64,000 nt of DNA, taken from NCBI GenBank assembly GCA_046350455.1, contig JAXMAM010000003.1:1-64000 (forward strand), given 5' to 3'. The stretch comes from CAZXGD01 sp046350455 (GTDB taxonomy: Bacteria > Planctomycetota > Phycisphaerae > Phycisphaerales > SM1A02). The position numbers and the translations under genes were made by a program. The notes beneath the pieces were generated by a model. That model saw only the letters and a program-made list of their open reading frames with translations. It had not been told where the DNA came from and searched no databases. Shown piece after piece: positions 1-8,950 of the stretch. Each line of letters opens with the position of its first letter. Position 1 is the stretch's first letter.

Positions 1-40
1 CGTCCGCGGCCGCGCCCCCCGGACCGCGCGGAGGCCGCGG

Positions 41-98
41 CACGCGGGGCGCGCGGACAGGCGCGCGGTCCCGCCCGCGACACGTGGGGCGCGCGGAC
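41..98. repeat. short direct repeat upstream of first gene
   Basis: An 18-nt unit (CACGCGGGGCGCGCGGAC) at 41-58 recurs at 81-98 with one change (CACGTGGGG...). It lies in the extremely GC-rich 158-bp stretch before the parvulin gene, in which I see no gene. Spacing is 40 bp, close to four helical turns, so a paired protein-binding site is possible, but simple GC-rich sequence drift is equally likely. Confidence 0.4.
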
Positions 99-146
99 TG
101 GTGCGAACGCAGAAAGTAGGGACACCCGTGCCAGGCACCGATTTCC

Positions 147-152
147 TACACT
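147..152 (+). promoter_or_regulatory. -10-like box, leaderless start of parvulin gene
   Basis: TACACT is followed by exactly six bases and then the ATG at 159. With usual -10 geometry the transcript would begin at the start codon itself. No convincing -35 box is visible. One of a recurring class in this window. Confidence 0.5.
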
Positions 153-158
153 CGCGGG

Positions 159-1058
159 ATGATCTGGGCACTTGCGCTGTTCCTGCAGGCCGCGCCGCCA
201 GCTGAGCCGCCCAAGCGGGCGGTGGACATCGGCATCGCTGCGATCTGCGGCCAGGACACCGTGACGTGGAGCGACCTCCGCCCCATCCTGAATGAGCGCG
301 CTGGCGCCGCTGCGCTGGAGGAAGCCCTGCTGGACAAGCGCGTGCACGCGGCTGCGCAAGAGCAGGCACTTGCCATCACAGAAGAGATGCTGCGCGACGA
401 AGAACGCGTCCTGCGTGAGCAGCTGTCCACCGACCCAGCGCGCGCAGACCGCCTGCTGGACGAAGTCCGCCAGCGCCAGGGCCTGGGCCCCACCCGCTGG
501 CGCGCCCTCCTGTGGCGCAACGCCGCCCTCCGCCAGATGGTGGCCAAGGACGTGCAGGTGCTGCCACAGCAGGTGGAGGCAGCGCTGGACGCGGCTCACG
601 GACCCCGCCGCTCTGCACGCATCATCGCGGTGCCAGACCTGAAGGCCACCAAGGACGTGGCAGATCGCCTGGCCAAGGGCGACTCCTTTGCGGACATCGC
701 CACTGCAGTCAGCACCGATGCCAGCGCGCCGCGCGGCGGGCTGATCGCGCCGGTCAGCAGGCTGGACCCAGCCTTTCCCGCCGCCTTCCGCGAGGCACTG
801 TGGAGCCTGGACAAGCCTGGCGGCGTCTCTGCTCCTGTGCTGGTGACCACGGGCTACGTGATCGTCCGCTACGAAGGCGACGTGCCTGGCGACCCAGCCG
901 CGCTGGAAGCCGCCCGCCCCAAGGCAGCCGCTGCGGTCCGCCTGGCGCAGGAGCGCGCCCGCATGGAGGAGCTGGCCCGCAGCATGGTGCGCGGGGCGAA
1001 GCCCACCATCTTTGACGAGAGTCTGGCCGACAGCTGGAACCGCGCGAACGCGCCGTAG
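159..1058 (+). CDS. Secreted parvulin-type peptidyl-prolyl isomerase (SurA/PrsA-like)
   Basis: A 299-residue protein likely to help fold exported proteins. It opens with a short hydrophobic stretch (IWALALFLQAA) that could be a signal or anchor. A helical SurA-N-like region covers about residues 40-150, and one rotamase domain covers about 150-245, including the parvulin signature GGLIAPVSR and a closing segment VTTGYVIVRYEGD. A single rotamase domain and modest length resemble PrsA/PpiC more than the two-domain SurA of E. coli. The ATG at 159 is supported by the -10-like box six bases upstream. It converges on the LptG-like gene with 27 bp between stops. Client proteins cannot be read from sequence. 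Confidence 0.8.
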   Translation: MIWALALFLQAAPPAEPPKRAVDIGIAAICGQDTVTWSDLRPILNERAGAAALEEALLDKRVHAAAQEQALAITEEMLRDEERVLREQLSTDPARADRLLDEVRQRQGLGPTRWRALLWRNAALRQMVAKDVQVLPQQVEAALDAAHGPRRSARIIAVPDLKATKDVADRLAKGDSFADIATAVSTDASAPRGGLIAPVSRLDPAFPAAFREALWSLDKPGGVSAPVLVTTGYVIVRYEGDVPGDPAALEAARPKAAAAVRLAQERARMEELARSMVRGAKPTIFDESLADSWNRANAP

Positions 1059-1085
1059 AGCCTGGCTCCACGCCGCAGGGCTTCG

Positions 1086-2207
1086 CTACGACGGCATCCA
1101 GCTGATGCGCGCCACCGCGGCCGGCAGCAGCAGCGCAATAGGCAGGATGGCCGACACCATCGGCGGCAATCCACCGATGGGCGTGGCCATGAGCACCGCG
1201 CTCACGATGATGGCCGGCACGCACAGCCCAGCACACAGCATGGTCTGCCGCATCATGCCCACCGGACCGCGCTGCAGGAAGAATGGCACCGCGATGGCCA
1301 GCACCAGCAGGTTCACCAGCACGCTGCCCATGCGCCCCACCTGCATGCGGTCCGCCACAGACTGGTCCAGCGCGCCCGCTGCGGCCACCTCGCGGAGATC
1401 GCGGCTGGACAGCAGCTGCAGGTAGAGCCGTGAATGCCGCGCTGTGAGCGTGCGCGGAGACAGGTCTGTCTTGTACAGCGTGGCGGGCGCAGCCTGCGTC
1501 TGCACGCTGCTGGCCTCGCGCTTGGCAGGGTCGCGCTCCAGCGTCTGGCCACCCTGCAGCACCCACCCGCCCTGCTGTGCATCCCACGCCGCAGACACCG
1601 CCGTGGTGCGCCGCATCAGCTCGCCATTCTTGTTTCGCTCGAGGGCCAGGAATCCCTGGATGCGCCCGTGCTCCGGGTCAAGCAGCGTGGCGTACAGCAG
1701 GTTGCCGGCGGAGTCACGTGTCAGCGGCACTGCAAACGCGCCGCCGTCGTCCCGCCCGATCTCCGAGTGCCCCTGGATGAGCCGTTCCGCCACGTGCGGC
1801 AGCAGGTACTCCTGGTTAAGCACCTGCAGCACGTTCAGCGCCAGCGCCGCCGCCATGACCGCCCACACGCATCGGCGCAGCGGCACTCCCGCAGCCATGA
1901 TGGCCACCAGCTCTCGCGCGCGGTGCATCTGCACGAAGGTGAACCCCATGGCGCCGATGCACACCAGCCCCATCATGAACTGGAAGAACTGCAGCGCACG
2001 CGGCGCATGGAACTGCGTGACAAGCGCCAGCACTGCCACGAATCGGTTGGGGAACCGCTGCGCCTCCACCGCCTTGCCCGCAGCGCTCAGGAAGTCGTCC
2101 ACGTTCAGGATGGTGTCCACCGCGGTGGCGAACAGATAGAGCAGCGTGAACAGAATCGCAAAGTTCCAGAGGAAGCGGAGGATGATGGAGCGGTCCAGGA
2201 TTCGCAT
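1086..2207 (-). CDS. LptF/LptG-family permease (downstream copy)
   Basis: A 373-residue inner-membrane protein of the YjgP/YjgQ family, which partners the LptB ATPase to lift lipopolysaccharide towards the outer membrane. The ATG at 2207 begins MRILDRSIILRFLWNF, the usual family start. A membrane segment lies at about 10-30, two more at about 55-125, a periplasmic beta region at about 130-285, and three membrane segments at about 290-370. It lies 20 bp after the other LptF/LptG gene on the same strand, as expected for a heteromeric pair. LptF and LptG cannot be told apart here, so no symbol is given. An open frame extends upstream to 2474, but that part is a shadow of the neighbour. Confidence 0.85.
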   Translation of the reverse strand: MRILDRSIILRFLWNFAILFTLLYLFATAVDTILNVDDFLSAAGKAVEAQRFPNRFVAVLALVTQFHAPRALQFFQFMMGLVCIGAMGFTFVQMHRARELVAIMAAGVPLRRCVWAVMAAALALNVLQVLNQEYLLPHVAERLIQGHSEIGRDDGGAFAVPLTRDSAGNLLYATLLDPEHGRIQGFLALERNKNGELMRRTTAVSAAWDAQQGGWVLQGGQTLERDPAKREASSVQTQAAPATLYKTDLSPRTLTARHSRLYLQLLSSRDLREVAAAGALDQSVADRMQVGRMGSVLVNLLVLAIAVPFFLQRGPVGMMRQTMLCAGLCVPAIIVSAVLMATPIGGLPPMVSAILPIALLLPAAVARISWMPS

Positions 2208-2227
2208 GGGAACGGACTTCTGCACCG

Positions 2228-3871
2228 CTAGTTGCGGGCCACCTTCCAGCCGGACCACGCCAGCGCTGCGGCCAGCAGGCCATTGCCTCCCCACATGAGC
2301 GACAGGCCCAGTGCAAAGTACCCGTCGCGCATGACCTGCTGCCCGCCCGCCACCATCATGACGTTGGCGATGGCAGGCAGGAACGCCAGCACGTAGATGG
2401 TGAGCGGCAGCGCGCGCCGCAGCCACATGGCCAGCATGGCGCCCAGGAGCAGCACCAGAGCCACGCTCACACACTGCGCGCCACGCTGCGCAATGTGCGA
2501 ATCGCTCTCGTCGCGCACGTCGCGCTGCGCCTCGCGCAGGCGGCGCGCGATGGGCTCCGCCTCAGCGGCCACAGCCTGGAACGGCGCCCTGCGGTCGGTG
2601 GCTGGAATAGTGCCCAGACCGTCCAGCACCTGAAAGCTGGTGCGGCTGCTCCATTCGGTGCGGTTGCAGCCCGTGGGCACCAGGTCATCCACGCGCGGCG
2701 GCCAGCGGGCTGGCGTGTTCTCGCGCAGGTCGCGGGTCTGCTGCGGCGCGCTCACAGTCATGGAGAAGGCGGGCTGAAACCCAGCTTCGCTCACTGCCTT
2801 CAGCACCACGCTGGTGGAGAGCGTGCGCCGCGCTGGTGCGCCGCGCAGCAGCTCGGTGACCGTCAGCGTGCCTTCGCGCGCAGCCGGCACCAGCTCGCCC
2901 TGGCGCAGCCGCGCGCCCTCGATCCGGAACTCGCGCCCCATGCCTGGCTGCTCCAGCTTGTATACGCCGCTCGACTCCTGCTGCACCAGGCACTGCCACA
3001 GGTCCGAAGCCCCCAGCTTGGCCGCCAGCTGCCGCTTCTTGGCCTGCACGGTGTAGTCCAGGTCCACGTTGGCGCGCAGCGCCAGCAGCTCGTCCAGCGG
3101 CAGGAACTTGGGGCTGCGGTAGAACTCAGAGCCGATGGCTGAAGCCTCTGGCTCCGCGCGCGGCACGCTGGCGATGGCGCCGTCGCCCGGACGGTAGATG
3201 GTGGCGTTGTTCAGCACCATCTTGGCCACCGATCCAGTGGGAAGCAGATACACGTCCACGGCCGCAGACTCTGCGGTGAACTCGGTGACTGGCACCGCCA
3301 GCGGGCCCTTCTGCAGCTCGATGGCTGCCACGCCATGCAGCACCAGGCGGCGCTGCGCGTCGATGTCGGCCGGCACTGGCACCACCTCCACGCGGTCCGC
3401 GTAGATGAGCGTGTTGTCGAACTTCAGCGCCTCGCCGCGCTCCACCGCAGCCACCAGCAGCTGCGTGGCATCGGCAGCGCCCAGCTTCTTCATCTGCGTC
3501 CACAGGAGCGGAGCAGCCACGGTCACGATGCCCGCCATGACAGCGGCCAGCAGCACTCCCATGATGATCACTGGCGTCAGGATGCGGCGGTAGGACATGC
3601 CGCACGCGCTCATGGCGGTGATCTCATTGTCGGAGACAAACCGGTGCATCACCAGCGTGGCGGCAAAGCCCGCGGCAAAGGGCAGCGCGTACTGCATCAT
3701 GGGGATGATGGCCAGCGCCAGGTACTTGGGCACCATCTCCACGCCAATGATGTTGTCCGCCATGGTCTTGGCGGTGAGGCCAAACGCAATGACCGTGACG
3801 ATGATGCCCGTGGTGATCCCCAGCACCTTGCCGAGCTCGGCCAGAAGATGGCGCCAGAGGATGAGCGGCAC
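2228..3871 (-). CDS. LptF/LptG-family permease (upstream, long copy)
   Basis: A 547-residue permease paralogous to the next gene. It has an N-terminal membrane segment (about 13-35), two more up to residue 125, a long periplasmic insert of roughly 300 residues, and C-terminal membrane helices from about 455. The periplasmic jelly-roll region is clearly longer than in the usual ~370-residue LptF/G proteins. With the adjacent gene it would form the LptFG channel of an LPS transporter, implying a diderm envelope. It sits 17 bp downstream of the NtrC-type regulator on the same strand, so the three genes are probably cotranscribed. Confidence 0.85.
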   Translation of the reverse strand: MPLILWRHLLAELGKVLGITTGIIVTVIAFGLTAKTMADNIIGVEMVPKYLALAIIPMMQYALPFAAGFAATLVMHRFVSDNEITAMSACGMSYRRILTPVIIMGVLLAAVMAGIVTVAAPLLWTQMKKLGAADATQLLVAAVERGEALKFDNTLIYADRVEVVPVPADIDAQRRLVLHGVAAIELQKGPLAVPVTEFTAESAAVDVYLLPTGSVAKMVLNNATIYRPGDGAIASVPRAEPEASAIGSEFYRSPKFLPLDELLALRANVDLDYTVQAKKRQLAAKLGASDLWQCLVQQESSGVYKLEQPGMGREFRIEGARLRQGELVPAAREGTLTVTELLRGAPARRTLSTSVVLKAVSEAGFQPAFSMTVSAPQQTRDLRENTPARWPPRVDDLVPTGCNRTEWSSRTSFQVLDGLGTIPATDRRAPFQAVAAEAEPIARRLREAQRDVRDESDSHIAQRGAQCVSVALVLLLGAMLAMWLRRALPLTIYVLAFLPAIANVMMVAGGQQVMRDGYFALGLSLMWGGNGLLAAALAWSGWKVARN

Positions 3872-3888
3872 GGCACAGTGGGCTGCAG

Positions 3889-5295
3889 CTAGCGCAGCCC
3901 GTACTCCTTGAGCTTGCGGTAGAGCGTGCGTTCGCCAATGCCCAGGATCTGCGCGGCCTGCTCGCGGTTGCCGCCGGTCATGGCCAGCGTCTGGCGGATG
4001 GCCTCCTTCTCAAGCTTGTCCAGGCCCACGCCAGCCAGGCTGCCGATGGAGCCGTTGCTGGGCGCGCCAGCAGTGGACTGACCGTCTGCAGCCTCGTCCG
4101 CCTGACGGATCTCCGCTGGCACATCGCGCGGCTCCAGGGTGCGGCCCTGCGCCGTGACCACCATGCGGTGCACCACGTTGAACAGCTCGCGCACGTTGCC
4201 CGGCCAGTCGTAGCTCACCAGGCGCAGCATGACTGGCTGGCTGACTTCCGGGCGGTCGCGGCCCAGGTCTGCTGCAAAGCGCCCCACAGCGTGGTTCACC
4301 AGCAGCGGGATGTCCTCGCGCCGCTCCCGCAGCGGCGGGATGACGATTTCTGCACCGCGGATGCGGTAGTACAGGTCCTCGCGGAACCGGCCATCTTTGA
4401 CCGCTTGCCCCAGGTCGCGGTTGGTGGCGCTCACGAACCGAACATCCACCTTCCGCTGGTCGTTGCTGCCCAGGCGCACCACGTCTCCAGTCTCCAGCAC
4501 GCGCAGCAGCTTGGGCTGCATGGAGAGCGGCATGTCGCCAATCTCATCCAGGAACAGCGTGCCCTTGTCGGAGTATTCAAACACGCCCTCACGGTCGCGG
4601 TCTGCGCCGGTGAAGGCGCCGCGCACATGGCCAAAGAGCTGGTCTTCCAGGAGGCTCTCGGCCTGCCCGGCAGCGTTGAAGGTGACGTACCGGCGCTGCG
4701 CCCGGCGGCTGGCCTTGTGGATGGCGGCCGCCACCAACTCCTTGCCGGTGCCGCTTTCGCCCCGCACCAGCACGGGAATGCTGCTGGGGGCCACCTGCCG
4801 GATCAGCTGGACCACCTGCCGGATGGCAGCGCTCTCCCCAATGATGCCCTCGAAGCCGTAGGCAGCGTCCAGCTCCCCCTTCAGGCGGGTGTTCTGGTGC
4901 CGCAGGGCCACCGTCTGCGCAGCCCGCTGCACCAGGTTGCGGAACACCACAATGTCCAGGGGCTTTTCAATGAAGTCGTACGCCCCGCCCTGCAGGGCCT
5001 GCTTGGCCGTGGGGATGTCCCCGTGGGCGGTCACCATGATGGTCTCCGCCCCCTGCTGCTGCGCCTTGACCAGGGACAGGACCTCCAGCCCGGCAGTGGG
5101 CGACTCCATGACCAGGTCGGTGACCACCACGTCAAACACCCCGTGCTTCAGCTCATCTTCTGCGGCTTTCTTGCTATTGACGATGGTGCAGATGTGGCCT
5201 GGCTTCCGCAGGGCGTCCGCCATCACTTGGGCATGCTCGGCGTCATCGTCCACGATGAGCACCTGGGCTCGGATGTCCTCCTCTGCTGCCGCCAT
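3889..5295 (-). CDS. NtrC-type sigma-54-dependent response regulator
   Basis: A 468-residue transcription activator with the full three-domain layout. The receiver (about 10-125) has the acidic pocket VDDD, the phospho-acceptor Asp in VVVTDLVM, Thr in MVTAHG and Lys in EKPLD. The AAA+ domain (about 145-385) has Walker A GESGTGKE, an intact GAFTGA sigma-54 contact loop, Walker B LFLDEIGDM and arginine-finger region FREDLYYR. A Fis-type helix-turn-helix ends the protein (NREQAAQILGIGERTLYRKL). No histidine kinase gene is nearby. It leads into the LptF/LptG genes, so envelope regulation is plausible but inferred. The cognate factor RpoN is encoded at 54862-56361. Confidence 0.92.
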   Translation of the reverse strand: MAAAEEDIRAQVLIVDDDAEHAQVMADALRKPGHICTIVNSKKAAEDELKHGVFDVVVTDLVMESPTAGLEVLSLVKAQQQGAETIMVTAHGDIPTAKQALQGGAYDFIEKPLDIVVFRNLVQRAAQTVALRHQNTRLKGELDAAYGFEGIIGESAAIRQVVQLIRQVAPSSIPVLVRGESGTGKELVAAAIHKASRRAQRRYVTFNAAGQAESLLEDQLFGHVRGAFTGADRDREGVFEYSDKGTLFLDEIGDMPLSMQPKLLRVLETGDVVRLGSNDQRKVDVRFVSATNRDLGQAVKDGRFREDLYYRIRGAEIVIPPLRERREDIPLLVNHAVGRFAADLGRDRPEVSQPVMLRLVSYDWPGNVRELFNVVHRMVVTAQGRTLEPRDVPAEIRQADEAADGQSTAGAPSNGSIGSLAGVGLDKLEKEAIRQTLAMTGGNREQAAQILGIGERTLYRKLKEYGLR

Positions 5296-5303
5296 GGGCA
5301 GGG

Positions 5304-5309
5304 ATTGTA
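5304..5309 (-). promoter_or_regulatory. -10-like box of the NtrC-lpt unit
   Basis: TACAAT on the minus strand ends eight bases before the ATG at 5295, predicting a leaderless or nearly leaderless transcript. No clear -35 element is seen. Confidence 0.5.
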
Positions 5310-5360
5310 GGGGTGTGAGAAGTTCGTGGATTTTGCCCTACCCGTGCCGATATCGTTCAC

Positions 5361-6989
5361 GTGAACGACATTGATCTCGCCTTCGTCGCATCGGCTGGCA
5401 CCGCTGGCCGCCGCGGCGCCAAGGATGCCGGCAGCGCCGGTTCGGACGGATCCGTGACCACCGCACCCACGCTCTTCGAGAGCACCAGCCCACGCATCAC
5501 CGATCTGCCCGAGCCAGACTTCGCTGGCCGGCGCATCTGGCTGGTGGGCATCGGCGGCTGCGGCATGAGCGGCCTGGCCCAGATGCTGAAGCAGCGCGGC
5601 GCCGACGTGCGCGGCAGCGACATGGCCGAGAGCGACATCACGCAGGCGCTGGAGGCGCAGGGCATCCCAGTGACCATCGGTCACGACCCTGAGAAGCTGC
5701 CAGTGCCCTGCGACCTGGTGGTGGCCAGCGCTGCTGTGAAGGCAGACCACGCAGAGGTGGTGGAGGCGGTCAACCGCGGCGTGGAGGTCATCTCGTACGC
5801 CGCTGCCGTGGGCCTGGTGCAGCGTGGCCGCACCGGCGTGTCCATCGCCGGCACGCACGGCAAGAGCAGCACCACCGCCATGCTGGCGCATGTGCTCATC
5901 CAGAATGGCGTGGACCCCAGCTTCATCGTGGGCGCAACCTGCGACCAGATCGGCGGAGGGAGCCGAACTGGCGCAGCGCTCATCCCTGTGGGCGCCATGC
6001 GCGGCCGCCCTGGCGCGCTGGTGGCGGAGGCGTGCGAGTTCAACCGCAGCTTCCACAGCCACAATCCAGTGCTGGCCCTCATCAACAACGTGGAAGAGGA
6101 CCACCTGGAGATCTACGGCACGCTGGACAACATCGTGCAGGCGTTCCGCGAGTTTGCGCAGCGCGTCCCCTCTGCAGAACAGGGCGGAAAGCTCCTCATT
6201 GCCTACGAAGGCGCGCACCGCCGCGAGGTGGCCAGCGACCTGCCCTGCCACGTGAGCACCTTTGGCTGGAGCCCCAGCGCAGACTTCCAGGTGCAGTACG
6301 ACAAGCGCACCAGCCAGGCCAGCCTGCTGGTGGATGGGCAGGTGGTGTGCTCCTGGACCAGCATCGTGCCTGGCGACCACATGGCGCTCAACGGCGCTGC
6401 GGCGGCGGTGCTGGCGCACTGGCTGGGCGTGGACTGGGGCGGCATCGGCGCTGCGCTTGGCACCTTCTGCGGCGTGGACCGGCGCATGCAGCGCCTGGGC
6501 GCGCGCACCCTGCCGCGCGGTGGCAGCGTGACGGTGTTCGACGACTACGGCCACCACCCCACCGAGTGCGAGAAGACCCTGCACGCGCTCCGTGCGCACC
6601 TGGATCCCAAGCGGCTCATCTGCGTCTTCCAGCCGCACCAGCACAGCCGCACGCGCTTCCTGCTGGAGCAGTTTGCGCAGAGCTTCAGCGAGGCCGACGT
6701 GGTCATCGTGCCGCACATCTACTTTGTGCGCGACAGCGAGGAAGAGAAGCAGAAGGTGAGCGCTGCGGATCTGGTGGACCGCCTGCGCCAGCGCGGCGTG
6801 ACCGCCATGCACCTGTATCCGTTCGACGCCATCGTGGAGCAGCTGGAAGTGATGTGCCAGGATGGCGACCTGGTGGTGGTGATGGGCGCTGGTCCAGTGT
6901 GGAAGATCGGCGCCGAGTACCTGAAGCGCGGCGATCCAGAATCTGCCAATGCGCAGGCTGTCCATGCGCAGCCAGCCCGTACATCATGA
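5361..6989 (+). CDS. murC: UDP-N-acetylmuramate--L-alanine ligase
   Basis: A cytoplasmic ATP-dependent ligase that adds L-alanine to UDP-MurNAc, the first amino-acid step of peptidoglycan precursor synthesis. It has the N-terminal Rossmann motif VGIGGCGMSGLAQ, the ATP loop GTHGKSSTTAML near residue 170, a central EACEFNRSF segment and the C-terminal domain with DDYGHHPTE. At 542 residues it is longer than the usual 460-490, with an approximately 50-residue Ala/Gly-rich leader ahead of the first conserved motif. The GTG at 5361 gives this leader; a later start cannot be excluded. Its stop overlaps the murB start (ATGA), so translation is coupled. Confidence 0.95.
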   Translation: MNDIDLAFVASAGTAGRRGAKDAGSAGSDGSVTTAPTLFESTSPRITDLPEPDFAGRRIWLVGIGGCGMSGLAQMLKQRGADVRGSDMAESDITQALEAQGIPVTIGHDPEKLPVPCDLVVASAAVKADHAEVVEAVNRGVEVISYAAAVGLVQRGRTGVSIAGTHGKSSTTAMLAHVLIQNGVDPSFIVGATCDQIGGGSRTGAALIPVGAMRGRPGALVAEACEFNRSFHSHNPVLALINNVEEDHLEIYGTLDNIVQAFREFAQRVPSAEQGGKLLIAYEGAHRREVASDLPCHVSTFGWSPSADFQVQYDKRTSQASLLVDGQVVCSWTSIVPGDHMALNGAAAAVLAHWLGVDWGGIGAALGTFCGVDRRMQRLGARTLPRGGSVTVFDDYGHHPTECEKTLHALRAHLDPKRLICVFQPHQHSRTRFLLEQFAQSFSEADVVIVPHIYFVRDSEEEKQKVSAADLVDRLRQRGVTAMHLYPFDAIVEQLEVMCQDGDLVVVMGAGPVWKIGAEYLKRGDPESANAQAVHAQPARTS

Positions 6990-7945
6990 CTGGAACTTCT
7001 GTGCACGGTCCCATCGGCAGCACCTCCCTCTTTGCCGACCTTGATGTGGCAGTGGAGCTGGACGCCCCCCTGGCCCAGCACACCTGGTACGGCGTGGGCG
7101 GGCGCGCCGACGCCTTGGTACGCCCACAGAGCATGCGCGCGCTGGCCACCCTGCTGCAGCGCTGCCGCCGCCAGGCTGTGCCAGTGCGCGTGCTGGGCAG
7201 CGGCGCCAACCTGCTGGTGGACGACGAAGGCGTGGACGGCGTGGTGCTGAAGCTGGACACCCCCGCCTTCCAGGAGCTGGCCATGAACGCCCAGGGCGCG
7301 CCCCATGCGGTGCGCGTGGGTGCTGGCCGCGACATGAGCCGCACCACCAACGAATGCGTCCGCCACGGCCTGGGGGGCCTGGAACAGATGACTGGCATCC
7401 CTGCCAGCGTGGGCGGCGCCCTGAAGATGAACGCTGGCGGCAAGTACGGGGACATCGGCAGCGTGGTGCACAGCGTGGCGCTGGTGACCTGGGAGGGCCA
7501 GGAGGAGGTCTACGCGCGCAAGGAGATCCCCTTTGAGTACCGGCATTCTGGCCTGCCAGAAGGGGTGATCGTGTGGGCCATCTTCAGCCTGCAGCCAGCA
7601 GACGCTGTGGCGCTGCGCCAGCGGGTGAAGGAGATCAGCGCCTACAAGGCCAGCGTGCAGCCCCTGGCCACCAATTCTGCTGGGTGCATGTTCAAGAACC
7701 CCATCCACCCTGCCACAGGGCAGCGGGTAAGCGCTGGCAAGCTGATTGACGACGCTGGCCTCAAGGGCACCAGGGTGGGTGGCGCGGTGGTCAGCACCCA
7801 GCACGGGAACTTTTTGTGCGCGGAGCCAGGGGCTCGAGCAGCCGATTTGATGGCCTTGGCCGACCAGGTAGCCGAAAAGACATGGGAGCGCATGGGCGTC
7901 CGGCTCGAGCGCGAAGTGGTCTTCTGGAAGCGCGGCCAGGTGTAG
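6986..7945 (+). CDS. murB: UDP-N-acetylenolpyruvoylglucosamine reductase
   Basis: A 319-residue FAD enzyme reducing UDP-GlcNAc-enolpyruvate to UDP-MurNAc. FAD-binding motifs are visible as LGSGANLLV and GLEQMTGIPASVGGA, the substrate region as YRHSGL, and the C-terminal domain contains SAGCMFKNP. The position usually described as the catalytic serine of this last motif (GS.FKNP) is cysteine here, a variant compatible with a proton-donor role. The ATG at 6986 overlaps the murC stop by four bases. The frame is open far upstream, but that extension is a shadow of murC. Confidence 0.93.
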   Translation: MTGTSVHGPIGSTSLFADLDVAVELDAPLAQHTWYGVGGRADALVRPQSMRALATLLQRCRRQAVPVRVLGSGANLLVDDEGVDGVVLKLDTPAFQELAMNAQGAPHAVRVGAGRDMSRTTNECVRHGLGGLEQMTGIPASVGGALKMNAGGKYGDIGSVVHSVALVTWEGQEEVYARKEIPFEYRHSGLPEGVIVWAIFSLQPADAVALRQRVKEISAYKASVQPLATNSAGCMFKNPIHPATGQRVSAGKLIDDAGLKGTRVGGAVVSTQHGNFLCAEPGARAADLMALADQVAEKTWERMGVRLEREVVFWKRGQV

Positions 7946-8011
7946 GATCCGCGCCGCAGCATTCCCGGCCCGCCACCGGACGGCGCGCCCAGCACGCAAG
8001 GAAGGTGTGAC

Positions 8012-8917
8012 ATGCAGGTCCTGGTCCTGAAGGGCGGCCCCGACGCCGAACGTGAAGTGAGCCTGAACAGCGGGGGCAACGTGGCCGCAGCACTGCGCCG
8101 CGCTGGTCTGCCCGTGCATGAAGAGACCATTGAACTGCTAACGCTGGAGCAGCTGCGCGCCCTGCCCGGCCAAGTGGTGTTCCCGGTGCTGCACGGAGCA
8201 TGGGGCGAAGGCGGCCCGCTGCAGGAGCTGCTGGAGCAGGATGGACGTCCGTATGTGGGATGCCGGCCCAAGGCAGCGCGGCTGGCCATGGACAAGGTGG
8301 CCACCAAGGCGGTGGTAGCGGAGCTGGGCGTGCCCACCCCCCGCGCAGAAGAGCTGCGCCCTGGCGTGCCCTGCACGCTGACGGGGCCAGTGGTGCTGAA
8401 GCCAGCGGACGACGGCAGCAGCGTGGACCTGCGCATCTGCGAGAACGTGTCCGAGGCAGAGCGCGCCCGCCGCGAGCTGGAGCCGCGCCGCACCCGCCTC
8501 CTGGCAGAGGAGTACATCCGCGGCCGCGAGCTGACGGTGGGTCTGGTGGACGGCGAATGCCTGCCCATCATCGAGATCCGCGCCAACTCTGGCACCTACG
8601 ACTACGACGCCAAGTACCTGCGCGATGACACGCAGTACGTGCTCGACCCAGAGCTGCCCGCTGGCGTGGCCGACGCAGTGCGCGCCTTCAGCCGCGCAGC
8701 CTGGCACGCCATCGGATGCCGCGACGTGGCCCGCGCAGACTTCATGCTGGACAGCCGCGGCCCCTGGTTCCTGGAGATTAACACCATGCCAGGGTTCACC
8801 GACCACAGCCTGGTGCCCAAGGCAGCCCGCCACGCTGGCACCAGCATGGAAGAGCTGGTCAGCAGTCTGGTGCGCCGCGCCGTGGAGCGCGCCAACAGCC
8901 GACGAGCAGCCGCGTAG
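8012..8917 (+). CDS. ddl: D-alanine--D-alanine ligase
   Basis: A 301-residue ATP-grasp ligase making the D-Ala-D-Ala dipeptide of peptidoglycan precursors. It has the N-terminal KGGPDAEREVSLNSG motif, HGAWGEGGPLQ (the family usually has GED where this has GEG), the ATP-grasp lysine segment VVLKPADDGSSV, GRELTVGL, and the metal-binding DFMLD...EINTMPGFT. A strong ribosome site (AAGGAAGG) precedes the ATG at 8012, and the gene follows murB by 66 bp. Together with murC, murB and the FtsQ-like gene it argues for a normal D-Ala-D-Ala peptidoglycan pathway in this lineage. Confidence 0.94.
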   Translation: MQVLVLKGGPDAEREVSLNSGGNVAAALRRAGLPVHEETIELLTLEQLRALPGQVVFPVLHGAWGEGGPLQELLEQDGRPYVGCRPKAARLAMDKVATKAVVAELGVPTPRAEELRPGVPCTLTGPVVLKPADDGSSVDLRICENVSEAERARRELEPRRTRLLAEEYIRGRELTVGLVDGECLPIIEIRANSGTYDYDAKYLRDDTQYVLDPELPAGVADAVRAFSRAAWHAIGCRDVARADFMLDSRGPWFLEINTMPGFTDHSLVPKAARHAGTSMEELVSSLVRRAVERANSRRAAA

Positions 8918-8950
8918 CTGGAGACGGAAGGCGGCGCCAGCGCGCGCGCC

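Noticed and set aside
5223..6965. 580-codon minus-strand frame opposite murC
   Set aside because: It is the antisense shadow of murC and runs into the NtrC start; composition is His/Ala-rich.
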